Shown in pieces: positions 22,403 through 36,000 of a stretch of 64,000 nt of DNA. Source of the stretch: Sycobia sp. Sy_11 (taxonomy: Eukaryota > Arthropoda > Insecta > Hymenoptera > Epichrysomallidae); contig JACCIC010000005.1 in NCBI GenBank assembly GCA_018907035.1, positions 1,431,501 to 1,495,500 on the forward strand. Direction: 5' to 3'. Every line of letters begins with the position of its first letter. The first letter of the stretch is position 1. Below the pieces are notes generated by a model that was not told where the DNA came from, searched no databases, and was given only the letters and a program-made list of their open reading frames with translations. A program made the position numbers and the translations under genes.

Positions 22403-25400
22403 TTAATCAAACTCTCTCGTCGGATGGTCTATTAGGCGTAACAGGTCCCTGCAATATTTCAATTTACCACAGGTCCGTGCATTTCTAAAAAAAAAGGATA
22501 AAATTAATTTATAGTTCAAATACAAAATATCGGTGTTAGATGATTCTACAGAACTTTTAAATAGTCATTTTGCAAAATCACCAAAAATTATACCTTATTA
22601 TATTAATTACGATATTGTTTTCTTATTTTTAAAGATCTTAAGCAGTAAGAGAGAGTTAAAATTAATAATTTAAAATAATAATTAGTTAAAGTTATTATTT
22701 ATATTAAATGAAATACGAAAAAAACTTTCGAAAACAATACTTCATAACTAATTAATAAATATTTTTTTATTGGTCTTACAGTCCAATCAATTCCATCCAA
22801 AAATAAAATAAAATAAAAATAAAAATAAAATAAAAATAAAAATAAAAATAATAATAAAAAATAAAAAATAAGAAATAAAAATAAAAAATAATAAAAATAA
22901 AATAAAAAATAAAAATTAAAAATAAAAATAAAAATTAAATTAAAAATTAAATTAAAATTATAATGACAGTCAGACTGTCCTTGTTTACATTCACCCCCGT
23001 AGACTAATCTGAAAATAAAATATTAGCTGAAAAAATTCTTTGTTAGTAAAGTGCAGTCTGACTGTCCCCAACACCCTTACCTAATTGAAGACTTGTCCAA
23101 CGTTTCGAGCTCGCTACGGCTCCTCATCAGGGACATTTTTTTAATACTTCATAACATTAAAAGAAACTAAAGGTTTCTATATATTTTGTTCTATATTATT
23201 GTTCTATTAAAAATTACGAATATAATACTGTCAATAAAAGCATATGCAATTACTATGGTGACAAGCAAGTAAAGTAATTAAAAATCATGGCTTCGTTCCA
23301 ACTATTATCTTTAAACCCGTTTTTTATATAGAAAAATGTATTTAAATACATACAAGAGTTTATTTTTTAATATATTATATAAGAATAGACTTCAATGGTT
23401 ACTTCGCTATTTGTTTGCTTTTACGATATATCTTGTTAGAATATATAATACTTAAAAATGTTGTAGAACTGCTCACATTTCATTTCATCAAATTTAAATC
23501 CGAAGCTATTTTAATCGTTAAGCATATTTATCATTAAGATTATATGTAAATTGCAAAGACAGATAATAATGGCGAAAAACTTTACTTGACTATCTGTGTC
23601 AAATTTTTACAAGAATAGTTATTCTTAAGATGTGCATATGCAGGTTTTCATAGTAAAAGTAGGTAAAAATGGTTAAAATTCTCTCAGCCCAGTATCAATT
23701 ATTCTATATTTACATTTGCAATATCCAAAACTCGTTTTACATTTTGTGATGAAATAGTTTAAATTATTTGTGACCATATTTTAGAAAAGCGTTCTTTTTT
23801 ATTTGAATCGTTTTAGTTTGTCTTGAAAGGATCTGTTTTAAATTTGTGCTTAAATTGTGATCATACATATATGAAGTAGTGAAAATTTTTTTATATTAAG
23901 TTCTTTGCAAGTGTTTAAATTTTAGTACAATTTCTGGAAAACTTTATTCTGACAGTATACCAAACAGCTTCGATTTTTGATTTAATAAATTTCAATAATA
24001 ACTAATCAAATGAGAGCAGGCCCATTTCTCTATATATCAATGTAATTTTTCGAATTATTTAACTTTCATCAAGCAAATAAAATTTATCTTACGCTCTAGA
24101 GGTACACCAAAAAGATTCTCCTCGTTCACATGGTTTGGGATATGTTGAATCCAGGTCTGAAATAAATATGAAAATAATTATAATTACAAAGAAATATTTT
24201 TGAGTTATAGTATGACCAGATGTATTATATGCTCACTTTGTGTAAAAAAACCTTTGTCTTTACAATATTTCAATTTACCACATCTTTTTGCGTTACTGAA
24301 AAATAAAAGCATATTAGAGTAAACATAGCTATTGATAAAGTTGCCTCGCTAAAATAGTTCATATATCAAAAGTGAATCTATTCATAAGAGTGTATAATAA
24401 TATTGTATTTTATATTTAATTCCATAAATTACGTCTTAAAAATTTCAAACGATTATGAACCATTAATTAAAAAGAAGCTGCAAAAAAAAGAAACTACAGA
24501 AAAAGAAAATTGGCTATATCAAAGCAGCTCTCTTAAACATATTTCTTATCTAAAGAAGTACATGATATTCGCCTGACCGTTACGAATTTACGTTAATTAA
24601 GATTATGATTTTTTTCTTTATGTTCCTTAACCTGGCTTTATATTTTTCCAAAATGTAGTGTTAAATGAGCGACAGAAGACTATGATATGTTTGTAAACAA
24701 TTTGTTTGTAGGTCATGATTATTTAAATAAAAAATTAATCTTTTATAAATAGTAAAATGGATTCTTAAAAAAATTCTAAAAAAAATTTTGGGTTTTACAA
24801 CTATTGCAATAATGTTATATTTCTCTTTTATACGAAACGGTATATATAAATTATATTATATATAAATCTTAAATTAACTTAATCTTATGCATCGATATTG
24901 TTTTTCATATGATTTCAAAGTATTGTGGTTGTAATATGTATCTAAACACAGTAAATTGTTTATTTAATTTTAAATTTTATTAGCACAGTTAGAGAAGCAA
25001 CTAATTATTACTCTATATATTATTTTTTTATTGTTATGTTTCAAGTTTCTCATTATTGTATTTCAAGTTTTTTTTGGGACTGCAATGCTTATTCTGTGTA
25101 AATTTATAATTTTAAAAAATTTTCGTTCAGCCGGTTTCCAAAAAAAAGAAAACTAATTTAGCTAGAAATTTTCGGGATTATTTACGAAGAAAAGTATTTG
25201 TTTTATTCTATTTTCTTTACAGTGCGATCAATAATATTTTGATAAATTTTAAGAAATATTCTTACTCTCGACACGAACACCAGAATGATTCTCCATCATT
25301 GCAGGCTTTGGCATAACTTAATCCTGTCCCTAAAAATAAGCGAGTAAATAATCAGACACAATAATTCGACATTGTTTCAGATTTTATTAATAATTTACTT

Positions 25401-26646
25401 TACTTACCTCCCTGCAGAAAACCTCTCGTCTGACAAAATGTTACTTTACCACATTTTCTGGCATTACTGAAACATAAAAAATTATTATTACGATGCTTTA
25501 AATGCGTAGTCCGTTTAGATATGGTAATCAACAAATGCTTATAGATTTAAAATAATAATTTAAAAAATATATTATTATTTATTTTTCTGAATAAAAACTT
25601 ATTTGAATGCGACCTGACGGATTAAAAACTATAGCATGAAGAAATGCTGATTATAAAAATGAGATTACTTTTTTTATAGGTAGTTCAGAATTATAGAAGT
25701 GTTTCAACATTAGTGGGTTGCCCGTAAAAGCCTAATGCAGATCGATAAAAGAGCTTGGTAATAGAAACACTCAAAAGTATATGCAACTCGATACACATAT
25801 TTATAAACTTAATTTCAAAATTATTCGAATAGTTAACTAAAACCGAATGAAAGAATCTACTTTTAATGGTAGTATAGCAAAAAAATTGTAAAAAAAGTTC
25901 TATGGTATAGTCAAGTACAACTTTTTAAATCTTCATAACGAATTATATTCTAGTCAATTATATTCTAGTCAAGTTACATTCTATTCAATTGCATTATAAA
26001 AGCTATTGAATATATATATAGTACTATAAAAGAATGTAGCTTTCTTTCTTATAACTATTACTAGTACCTTTGACATTAATCCCACGATAAAAAAAAATTA
26101 ATTGATAAAAAATTTTCTTACTTTCTAGATGCGCACCAGAATCGCTCTCCTTCCTTACACGCTTTAGGATAACTGGATTTAACTAAAATTAGAAATATGA
26201 ATAAATAAGGCTAAAAAATTGATCTATTTTTTAAAAGTTGAATTAAAATTTTACTATCCACTAACTTTCTAAAAAGAAGCCCAACCTTTGACAATACTTT
26301 ATTTTTCTGCAAGTTTGTGCAATCCTAAAAAATTTTATGTTTTATGTAAAATTTTATGTAATTTTAATGTTTTTATTAATCATCTTTTTAATTAGAACAA
26401 TTTATTCTGCAAATAGTTTTCTATATTCTTCGTAAACATACCAATATTTATTAAAAAAAGGTTCTTACTTTATAGACGTGCACCAAACTGTTTCTCCCTC
26501 TTGGCAAATGTTTGGAAAAGCTTGCGCTATAAAATTAAATAATCAATAATATAATGTATTTTAAAAATTTTCTGTAATTTTTTTCATTATCTTTGTTACC
26601 AACTTTTTATAATAAATCCAAAAAGTATAATAGCTAAAATATTCAT
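22403..26646 (-). CDS. SapA-array gene B, secreted protein with four saposin-A-type domains (182 aa)
   Basis: Exons: 26604-26646 (start codon 26646, leader MNILAIILFGFIIK), 26469-26526, 26266-26324, 26122-26182, 25408-25466, 25266-25329, 24237-24295, 24093-24156, 22403-22484 (TAA at 22403-22405). They join to 549 nt in one frame. Domains: CQEGETVWC/AQTCRKIKYC, CKEGERFWC/NARKCGKVTFC, CNDGESFWC/NAKRCGKLKYC, CERGESFWC/NARTCGKLKYC. Unlike genes A and C, there is no separate tail exon. The last B exon reads through its usual splice point and ends after 17 residues with PTREFD. Domain 3 has an extra Cys in CSCR. All exon joins use GT...AG and the 1-2-1 phase pattern. The PLE terminal region with the hammerhead-like motif lies between the last two exons. 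Function unknown; a secreted, disulfide-rich protein is inferred. Confidence 0.88.
22700..23140 (-). mobile_element. PLE terminal fragment in SapA gene B intron
   Basis: Carries the PLE terminal block (GACAGTCAGACTGTCC at 22963-22978 and CACCCCCGTAGA), an (AAAATA)-rich expansion at 22797-22960, a second AGTCTGACTGTCC at 23055-23067, and a hammerhead-like motif at 23094-23135. It sits between the last two coding exons of SapA gene B. Confidence 0.6.
23094..23135 (-). ncRNA. Hammerhead ribozyme-like motif of a PLE
   Basis: On the minus strand: TGTCC, core CTGATGA, a helix II segment with GAGC...GCTC pairing, core GAAAC, then GTT and GGACA. TGTCC and GGACA can pair as stem I, and stem III is reduced to almost nothing. 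That is the known layout of type I hammerheads in Penelope-like elements. The cleavage triplet reads GTT instead of the usual GTC. Helix II has an extra G next to the core, so activity is uncertain. Confidence 0.6.
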
Positions 26647-26837
26647 TTTTAAATTCTTGTTTTTGAAAGTATGATCATAATGTAATGAGTTAATATTAAG
26701 AGCTTAATGCAACAAGTTAATATTTTTATATTTAATTATCTTGACATTATTTTCAAAGAATAAATATGCTAATAATAAGAATACAATACAAATAAATTGT
26801 AATTATTTCTTTGTTGTTATAACCATATGTAATAAAA

Positions 26838-26851
26838 CGTGCACCAATCAG
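26838..26851 (-). promoter_or_regulatory. Shared 14-bp upstream element, gene B
   Basis: Minus-strand sequence CTGATTGGTGCACG, whose near end lies 192 bp upstream of the gene B start codon. It contains an inverted CCAAT core (ATTGG) and the palindrome GTGCAC. The identical 14 bp occur at nearly the same distance upstream of genes C and D. The promoter role is inferred from conservation of sequence, orientation and position only. Confidence 0.5.
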
Positions 26852-29800
26852 GGATATGGTATTGTTTTACTTTAGTGGTGTATGAGCATTATTGGCTTAT
26901 CCGTCTTCACGTGAAATGATTAGACGCACGCTATTAAGTTATGACTTTTCTCCAAATACAACAGAATAAAATCCATGTATTTGTACGTGCGGGTATGTGT
27001 GTAATATTAAATATGACATAGTGCTTAAGATATATAAATATTAAAATAAGTGCTGACGTTTATTTCGAATTCTGTTGTAAATTCATTCTAATATTAAAGA
27101 TACACAATATAATTAAAACTGAAAAGGCTGTAATGATATTTTTAAATAAGAAACAATATTATTTTTTTATCTACAGATACCAGATTGGTTTTTATTTTCC
27201 ATGTCTTTCTAATTATGGATATTCATGCAATAATAGTGTCTTAATATTTTATTAACAGAAATGAATTTAACGACTTGTTATGAATGTTTTTTGTTCTGTA
27301 TAGTGGAAAGTTCAGCCAACAACTTCATTAGTTGACGGCCTAGAGATCTAACATCTAAGACTAGGGCTGGAACTGGCTTCAGGTTATACAGGATTCGAAC
27401 CTACTAAAACCACTTTCTTTTCGATGGCATGAATACAGTGCGGGAGCCGTCTATAGAGACATAACTTCTGAACTGCGACATCCTATTTACTCAAGCGGGT
27501 TTCAAATCCTTCTTCGAGCTTTTGTCTGTGTTTTTTTTACAGGCTTGTTTTACAGAAGCAAGGTATTCCAGACCACTTCCCTGGGCTATCCAGGATCTGC
27601 TACTATCGGGCACAAAGGAGTCTATGTGAAAAAACGTGTCTTGCACGTCATCTTAGGGAGCACGACAGTGGACACATCCCGGTCCCTGTATTTTTCCCAT
27701 TTTCAGGAAATAGGATTGAAATCGGCCATGTCCGGATAAGAGCTATGGAAGGTGGTAATTAACCTCTACACGCGACCTCTATATCCATGGCTCTAAGTCA
27801 CTCATCATACGAGCCGTCCATCGAGCACAGGGATCCCTTTTCCAGCGCTTCTGCCATTCGGTTATCACAGCAGTTCTGCTCCGTTTTGCCGAGAATGTTT
27901 TTATCTAGGTGAATAACCTTATTTTCTTCTGCTTAGAGATTCATGGGTATAACGCATGCAGTAACCAACACCGCTGACTCAGACACTATGCTGTAGCAGT
28001 TCACAATGCGGAGTATCCCTCTTAGCTGCAGTGCAGCTATTCTTTTCTTATACTTCTTGGCTTAAAATGCAACGGCCCATACCTCCGCTCCATATAACAT
28101 GATGGATTAGGCTGCTCTTATGAGCAGATGCCGCCTGCAAGGTCCGGGACCACTAACGTTGGTTATCAACCTACTAAATTACGCTGTTACTCGGACAGCC
28201 CTATCCGCCACTTTTTTTATTTCGTCACAGATGGTCAGCTTGAAATCAATCGTTACCCCTAATTACCTCACGTCTGGTTTGGTACTCACCATCGTATCGC
28301 CAACGTGCATAAGGCCTATCTTTGTAATACGCTTCTTAGTCAGAAGATCTTTATTTTCGCCGCCGCCACTTCTAACCCATTGCTCTCCATCCACTTCTCT
28401 ACGCGGCGCATCAATTAATTGAATCGCATCTGTGCGGCAGCATAATCCTTAGTGGTGATGGATGATGATCCTTATTAAGAATAACAAACAACAGAAGGAA
28501 CAGCAGCAACAACAACAACATGAACAATAGCAACAATAAAAACAACAACAAAACAGCAATAACAATTATGAACAAGTATTATTCGGCCAATATAAACATT
28601 TATTTATTAATACGACAAGGAGGGTGGAGATTACAATAAAAGTCTTTTGAGAAATATTAGATAGAAAATAAGGGAACATGGTAGAATGCTTGGAGCGCAC
28701 TAATTAGAAGTCGATGATCGGTCATTGGTTGGTACGCTCCGCATTTGTACGATAAGAGTGTCCCTTTGGGTCTAAATTGCTTTATTACTCTGTGGGTTGT
28801 TCGTTCTATATGTCCTTGCATTACTATAATGTAAATCACTGGTGGTAGTGTGTTGGGTGAATACTATTTAGATATTCTTTTTCTTGAGAATAAAGTAACG
28901 AATTGCCTAACGATATTGTGTCAATTCAAAATAACCCAAGCTGTTAGTTATGGAAAAAAACATTTAATGAAGCTTCTTAATATAAATATATAGTTTTAAG
29001 AAGTCAACTCTACCTCAAGGATACTGAATTTTCATTAATTTCAAACATTAGTGTTGATAATCGTTTTATGGATTCTTTAGAGCTTTAAGACAAATAATCT
29101 GGTTTCCGATTGATCTTCGTGTAAAACAGATTAAATATGATATCTGAGTAATAATGGTATAGAATATATCTTGCATATTTGGAATAAGATTTTCATGTTG
29201 TAGCATTGAAGTTAAACCAAAATTTAGTGGAGTATTTGATATTTCCCCAGGTTTTATTATACCTATACTAGAAACTCCAGTCCTAATACTATCTTTATCA
29301 ATACCAATATATAACTACATTAGATTTTTCTTTACAACTAAACTCTGATGAATTTATTCTAAAGCTATTTTATTCATTCATGTGAGAAAATTAAGTGGCT
29401 ATATATAAATAGTCAAAAATAATATTTTTGGTATTTTGGTTTTTTTAATTAGCCCCAATAGAATTCTAAATTATTTGTTTCAAATTCCAAAAAAAAATTT
29501 TAGTTTTTTTTTAATTTAGGGCCTTTGTATAAGCGTATTCTTACTATTTTAATTGAATTATATATTCTTTATTGGAACGTATTTTCTTAATACTATAAGA
29601 AGTACTCTACTATTTGAATAATTAATATTATTCATTCATTTTAATTTAACTTCCTCTCCCTCTCTCTCACTCTCGTACTATTTTTTGTCAATGTACTATG
29701 CTATTTGATGCAAAGTGGCTGTTTTATCATAATTTTTATAGCATTAATATCTTAATAATGGAGACTTATTTCATATATTTATTATATATTAGGTTTTTAT

Positions 29801-29905
29801 ATTAAACAAATCTGATACATTTAATTAGGTAAAGTAATTTGATCTGAAAAAATATATACTTTAATAATAAAGGAATTTAAACAATTGATTGCAATATTAT
29901 ATGAT
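26852..29905. other. Spacer between SapA genes B and A
   Basis: Apart from the antisense LINE at 27300-28450 and a CAA-rich low-complexity patch at 28488-28565, it is AT-rich sequence with no exon I can support. Confidence 0.5.
27300..28450 (-). pseudogene. Degraded R1/Jockey-type LINE (RT C-terminal region), antisense
   Basis: Reading the minus strand from about 28430 down gives, across several stops and frame breaks, VDGEQWV, GDTMVSTKPDVR-LGVTID, CRRHLLIRAA-SIMLYGAEVW, then KKRIAALQLRGILRIVNCY and VSESAVLVTACVIPMNL. This order (substrate-binding region, YGAEVWA, QRRGALRV, SEPAVLVIAGVIP) is typical of the reverse-transcriptase thumb and downstream part of R1-clade LINEs. No intact ORF remains. 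It lies between SapA genes B and A. Confidence 0.75.
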
Positions 29906-29911
29906 TTTATT
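29906..29911 (-). promoter_or_regulatory. Candidate poly(A) signal of SapA gene A
   Basis: AATAAA on the minus strand about 130 bp past the gene A stop codon. In such AT-rich DNA this hexamer is common, so the assignment is provisional. Confidence 0.35.
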
Positions 29912-30039
29912 GTGAATTGTTTGAAAATTTGAACCAAGTAAATTTAACTTTTATATACTGTTAAATAATACTTATATACTGCCAAATAGATATAGTTTCA
30001 TGTGGTTGGCACTTAATTCAAATTATTGCTCGCGATACC

Positions 30040-33000
30040 TTAGTCAAAATCCATACCATACTCTGGTGGAGGCTCTAAAAATAAATAAATTATAATATAT
30101 AGGTTTATGAAGCTTTTGAATAGGTTATTTGATTATCTCACCTTCTAAAAAAAAGCCCTTCATCTGACAGTATGTAATTTTACCACATTTTCTTGCATTG
30201 CTGAAAAAAATTCTTATCATGAATAAATAAAAAAAAATTTTTTAAATAATAATTTATATACACTATGCTAGCTCAATTATCATTTATTATGGATATTTAA
30301 AGGGTTATTTGGATAGCATATATTAAATATAAACTATAAACTACTGTTCTACATAGCAATATTAAATATTAGAATAATTAAATCTGGAATATTCATTGTA
30401 CAAATTTAAATGTCTTTACAGTAAAATATATTTCAGTTAAATAGTCTATTTTTCTTCCGCTTGTAATATTATTGCTATATATTAACGGAGCCCGATTGGT
30501 AAATTTCTAAACTTTTCAATTACTTGTGCTCGAAAACCTTGCATTTTGATAATTACAGGTTTGCTATGAAAATCGTTAAGTATGTAATTTATTTTATTAT
30601 AAAAAGTATATTTTACAAAAATTTATTTACTGTGATTATTATCCGAAGACAAGATACTCATTAAAAAAAAGATTTGCTTGATTTATTCGTGTTCTATTCA
30701 CTATTTAGAGATTTTTAGATTCAGATCTTCAGATATCAGAGATAAGATTTTCTTAAAAAAATTTCTGTGAAAATGAGTTGTGAAGAAAATTTATAAACAA
30801 AATAGAATATGTGGTAAACCTAACAGCAGATTGGCAAGGTTTTATCCAAATTATCTACAACAATTCGAAAAATGGCTCTGCTGTGTTAATCAGCTTGACA
30901 AAGGTAGATGTACGTATATAGTTATAATACAGAAACTTTGGATTGAGAAAAAACGTAGTATAGGCATTGCTGCAAATAAACCTTTTTTAGTGCAAGTTCA
31001 ATGAATGTGAATTTAGAACTTATTTTTTGAGATAATGAATTTTTATTGCAGGAAATAAGCCAAGTAACAGACTTATGAATAAAATTAACAGCTAATGCAA
31101 TGAGCAACCTTGTACGAACATACATGTGCCTTTCCTTATCTAGCATATTCTCAAGGTTCATCTATCCCAGTCAAGAAGCTTAGGAGATGTGAACAACCTG
31201 TGTCAAGTTAAATATATAGGGATCCATTTAGATGAAATAGACTGTCGACTTCAAAAGAAAACATAAAAGTAAAATTAACAAGATTTTGAAGTGCCGAAAA
31301 GTAATAACATACCCAGAAATAGTTAAATATTTGACTGTATATCTGGATAAGATACTATTTTGCAGGATATAAAGACTAATAACATATTTATACCATGGCC
31401 GGTATTTTTACATATTAGAAGTTTGAAACGCAAAAAGTTTGATGAATATACCAACTTATACTTCAACATAACTCAAACTGATGTACGCTGTAATAATATA
31501 GTAGAAAGTAATTAAGTTCACACCTTTGGTGAAAATCCTGAATCACATTCGGTCTATGTTGCTGAGATAACTACCTCAACTACTGTAGATCTCATATAAA
31601 AAGGCAGACTTGGAGACTTGGAGGGTGGGTGACAGAGCAACGTATAGAATACTCTGCACCAATAATTCTGATTAATAAAAACCAATAATAAAGCTGAACA
31701 TTGATTCTACCCATTTTCAAATAAAGTCTGAAATACTTGATCTTTAAATTTCATATCAAAGCTATTTTCATGATTGTTTCGATATCGATATAATCTGTAT
31801 CAGGAACTGATACTGGATTTTATATCTAGGGGCATAAATGCAGTATAAATAATCCATATTAAGGTGGCATAACGCTTTCACCATAGCAATAATGTAAATA
31901 TTACATAATATGCCGTAAATAATCCGTAAATTTTGGTCTTGCCAATTTGATGTTAAGTTAGGAAAATCCTATTGAAATTATCTACCAAAATATATATAGC
32001 AGGACTCAAAAATTGACGTAGTTTTGCCGTAGATGATCTATGCTGTTACAATTCCAAAATTAAATTTTTTTCCCAATTTTTTGTGTAATTAGTAAAAAAA
32101 ATGTAATAAAACAGCCCTTAAAGAAAGATTATTAAATCAACAATTGTCTTACTGTCGACAAGCGCACCAAAACGATTCTCCTTGATCACAAGCTTTGGAA
32201 TAAGTTGAACTAGAACCTGTTAAGAAATAAAAAGCGGCAGTAAATTTAATGTTAAATTTGTTTATACCATATAGATCTAATTACATTTTTACTATATATT
32301 TAATAAAACATGATTAATACATATTAAAGAATCAATAAAACTTCGATCAGTAGTTTTAAAAATTATTTTTGTTAATCGATTGCAATTTTGTTTGAAAAGC
32401 TAACTTCATAAAATAACTTAAGTGGACAGTCACAAATTTTTATATCAAATTGTGCAACCGTTATTACATAAACGAAAGCCTCCAAGTTTGAGATTTTATT
32501 TTGGTATGAAAGCATTAATCAAGGTACATACTTTGAAAAACTTTATTGAACAAACATCAAAGGTATAACTTTTGATGAACTGTATATTCTCAGATAAATA
32601 AAAGAGCCTATGAAAGGAATCAATGTTATACTCGAATACCAACGCGTAGGTAAATTCAACTGAAATAGAATAAATATATGATAAATTCGCTTCAAATATC
32701 TATACATTTACTACAACTTTACTGTTATCTAGTTTACACCGGTATAAAGGACAAGCCTGACCTGCGACTGTTTTATAATAGCTTATAATCTACAAAGGAC
32801 AAAATAATTATGTAAAATCAAATTTCCAAAATAAACATTTTTTGATAATCATTGAAAGTAAGTTTTATTCATCTATTACATTTTCGGTATTTTCTTATTC
32901 GTTTTCACTTGAAAAGTAACAACAAGTACATTTTTATAATCCTTTAATAACCAGAACTTTAACACCACTTATAACTAAAATATAACTTACATAACTTTTT

Positions 33001-36000
33001 AGAAAAAAATAATGAAAAACGAACTGCATTTTTCAATTCATTTTACTTATTGATTATAGAATCATTAAGGGTTGGTTTCTAGGTAGATTGCTGTCTCTTT
33101 TTATAGACTCTTGTATTTATCTGAGAAAGATATTTGTAATTCTTCAGTTTGCCTGTAATATGTTTTTCTTTTTTCGTTAATGTTGGAGAGCCATGTCGAG
33201 AACCTCTCTTATATTAATAGAGTCGAATAATTTTATACAAAAATTTATTTTTGGTCGCGTTATGCGCATTTTATACAGGTGAAATTTAAAATATTGAAAC
33301 TTTTAAGCCATTTACAAGAAGGAATAAAAACTGAGTTTATTCTTTTTTCAATATGACCTCCAAGTTAAGACTGAAACTGATGAACAACAATACTTTTATG
33401 AAACTAACCGAAGGTGCTTATTTATTTTATTATTAATTATTAAATATACTCACTATCTCCAACCAATCCTCTCTCTTTACAATATTTCAATTTGCCACAT
33501 CGCCTTGCATTACTAAAAAAATATAATTTAAATAGCATTTGTAAATAGATATTTATTATTTTTCTTAAATCATTGATGAAATCCTGAATAAATATGCCAT
33601 GCAAAATTAAAATATATTTTAATTTAATCTTTACTGTATAAATATATTTCTATAGTAGAGAGAAGTTAAAATAGAAACGCTGCACTATCTAAAGATTCAA
33701 ATTAATAGTCTTAAAACAGATAGAAATAAATTACACTATGAATATACAATATTATACTAGATACGTTGAACGAGTAATTGAAATTACATTTCTTTTTTAA
33801 TTGCTAAATACCGAACGAACAATCTCAGATAATATTTACTTTTTAATTACGTTAAGATAAAATCTACCGAGTATTACCGAGAAAAAAATGATAAATAAAG
33901 AAATTACATAATAAATATTGTAATAAGATTCATAATTTTTTGAACATTATAAAAATATATAAGTTTTAAATTCTATAGAAAATAGAATTAAAAATTAGTA
34001 CTTCCATGTACCGGCTGAAGACCACCGTAATGGCCGATTGATAACTGAATCGTCACACATATTGCTTAATGTTATTGGCATCTGAGCATTTCACGGAACC
34101 ATTCGGGAATCAAGTGCTTCAGAATTCAATGTACCAATAGTAGTATTGGCATGTATTGGTTTATCATCGTCATAATTGGATGATACGATTAAATAGTAAT
34201 TAATGGCATTATTTCGAGAGTTTTTATCAAATAAACGAAGTATTCAAAATTTTGAGAATTCGTTTATTTTCGTGTTGGAAAACGAGAATTTATGATTACT
34301 ATGAAATTATTGAGAGAAATAGAATAGCTTGTGAAAAAACTAGTGATAGGTAATGTAACTCTACTAATCTATAAAGATAGATGTTATGAGACGATGCAAT
34401 ATACATAGTTGAATTTAACGCATAAAAGATTGCGTTGAACACAATGACTACTTTTAACCATTTGCTCGCTAAATCAGGAAATATAGATGCCGTAGTCAAA
34501 GAATTAAAACCGCAACACGGGAATCCAAACCAAAACCAGAACAACCACGTGAAAGCATACGTCTTTCATCAACTCTGATACTGATGCAGTTTGGAAGAAA
34601 CCAAGATGTGCACAGAATCAGTAGCATTCTACATTTGGCCGGCGAACAAAATGATAACAAGAAAGCTCAGTTAATCCGCTCTATGAGTACAGCGACATGA
34701 CACTATGACACTACTATGACAGCTACTATGACACTCATTTCAAAGAGCAATCTAACTGATTTATTATATCACACTCTAAATTATCAGTAGCACGAATTAG
34801 ATCAAGGCGTTCCTTTGCTCAACTGATCATGTAACTCTATATTACAATTCGGAATTAACCCATTAACGAATAAGAGAGCGCGTTAAGGCATAAGTTAGAA
34901 AAGAATGTAATAATCATGTAGAAAATCAAATCTGAAAGATAACAAGCAAATTCACACATCTTATATATATCTTATATTTTCTTCAAAGAAAAGGAACAAT
35001 ATTTTCAATAGTCCTCTAAGTATAGCCAAAGCATTAAAAGCCGATAGATCATAATAGGAAAAAATATACACGGAATCTGAACCTTTACTATTATAAAGAA
35101 TAGCCAAGAACTAGAGCTTGAATCGACCACCTAGAAATCTATATAATGCGGTTAAAGCATTTGGACGATTCAGATCTTCCGCTCCGCTATTCGTCAACAT
35201 TGTCAATCAGTCGTTATATTAAGATCAACAGTTCACCACGAATTTGGAACAAGTAACCTAACTCAAGAGTCCAGATGAAGTCGATATCGTATTAAATGGC
35301 TAACCCAACGATTAGTAGAATAGTTGGTTTCGTCATATAGTGATAAATCGCACAAAATTATTGTGTTTTTAGGATACATAAGACTTAGAGAAAAATCCAT
35401 TCAGTAATTTTCTGACACGCGATTTTTACCACACGTATATTTGATTTTAACGAATTATGTCATTTTTTAATGATTTTAGATTATTTATTGCTTTTCAATC
35501 AAAATAATCTTTGTACTGTTTTATACTATAATATATATTTAATTACAGAGAGTGGAAATACGACAAAAACGAGCGCTAACAGAACATTTTCAAATAAATA
35601 ATTTTCGAGAAAATTGTAAACTAAAAGCTCACATTTTGTAATTTTTCATATAGAATATATGAGAAATAATATTAACCGATAATAAATATTATTAACTGAT
35701 GGATAATATTAATGCCGATCGGATGAATAATTTTGGAACAGTTGCAATTGAAATAATTTGCATAAATAAACTTTCTAAATTCAAAATAGATAAATGAAAA
35801 ACCACAGAAAAATTTTATGAAAAACTTACAAAGCTAATGCTACTGTGTTTTTATTCAAAACACATGTTTATCTTTATACATTTTGGTTTCGAAACCGATT
35901 CTTCCCACTACCCTTCCATTTCCATAACACCGAAAAATAGCGTTTGTCTTTTCTAAAAAGCAATAGAAAAATAACGAAAATCAATTGGTGGAAAATTGTC

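Noticed and set aside
30780..31004. 74-codon plus-strand ORF containing several Cys
   Set aside because: Cys spacing does not match SapA or any motif I know, and it lies in the SapA gene A intron region with no splice support.
34640..34740. ACTATGACA tandem words
   Set aside because: Only a few imperfect repeats in the intron of SapA gene A, with no further structure.
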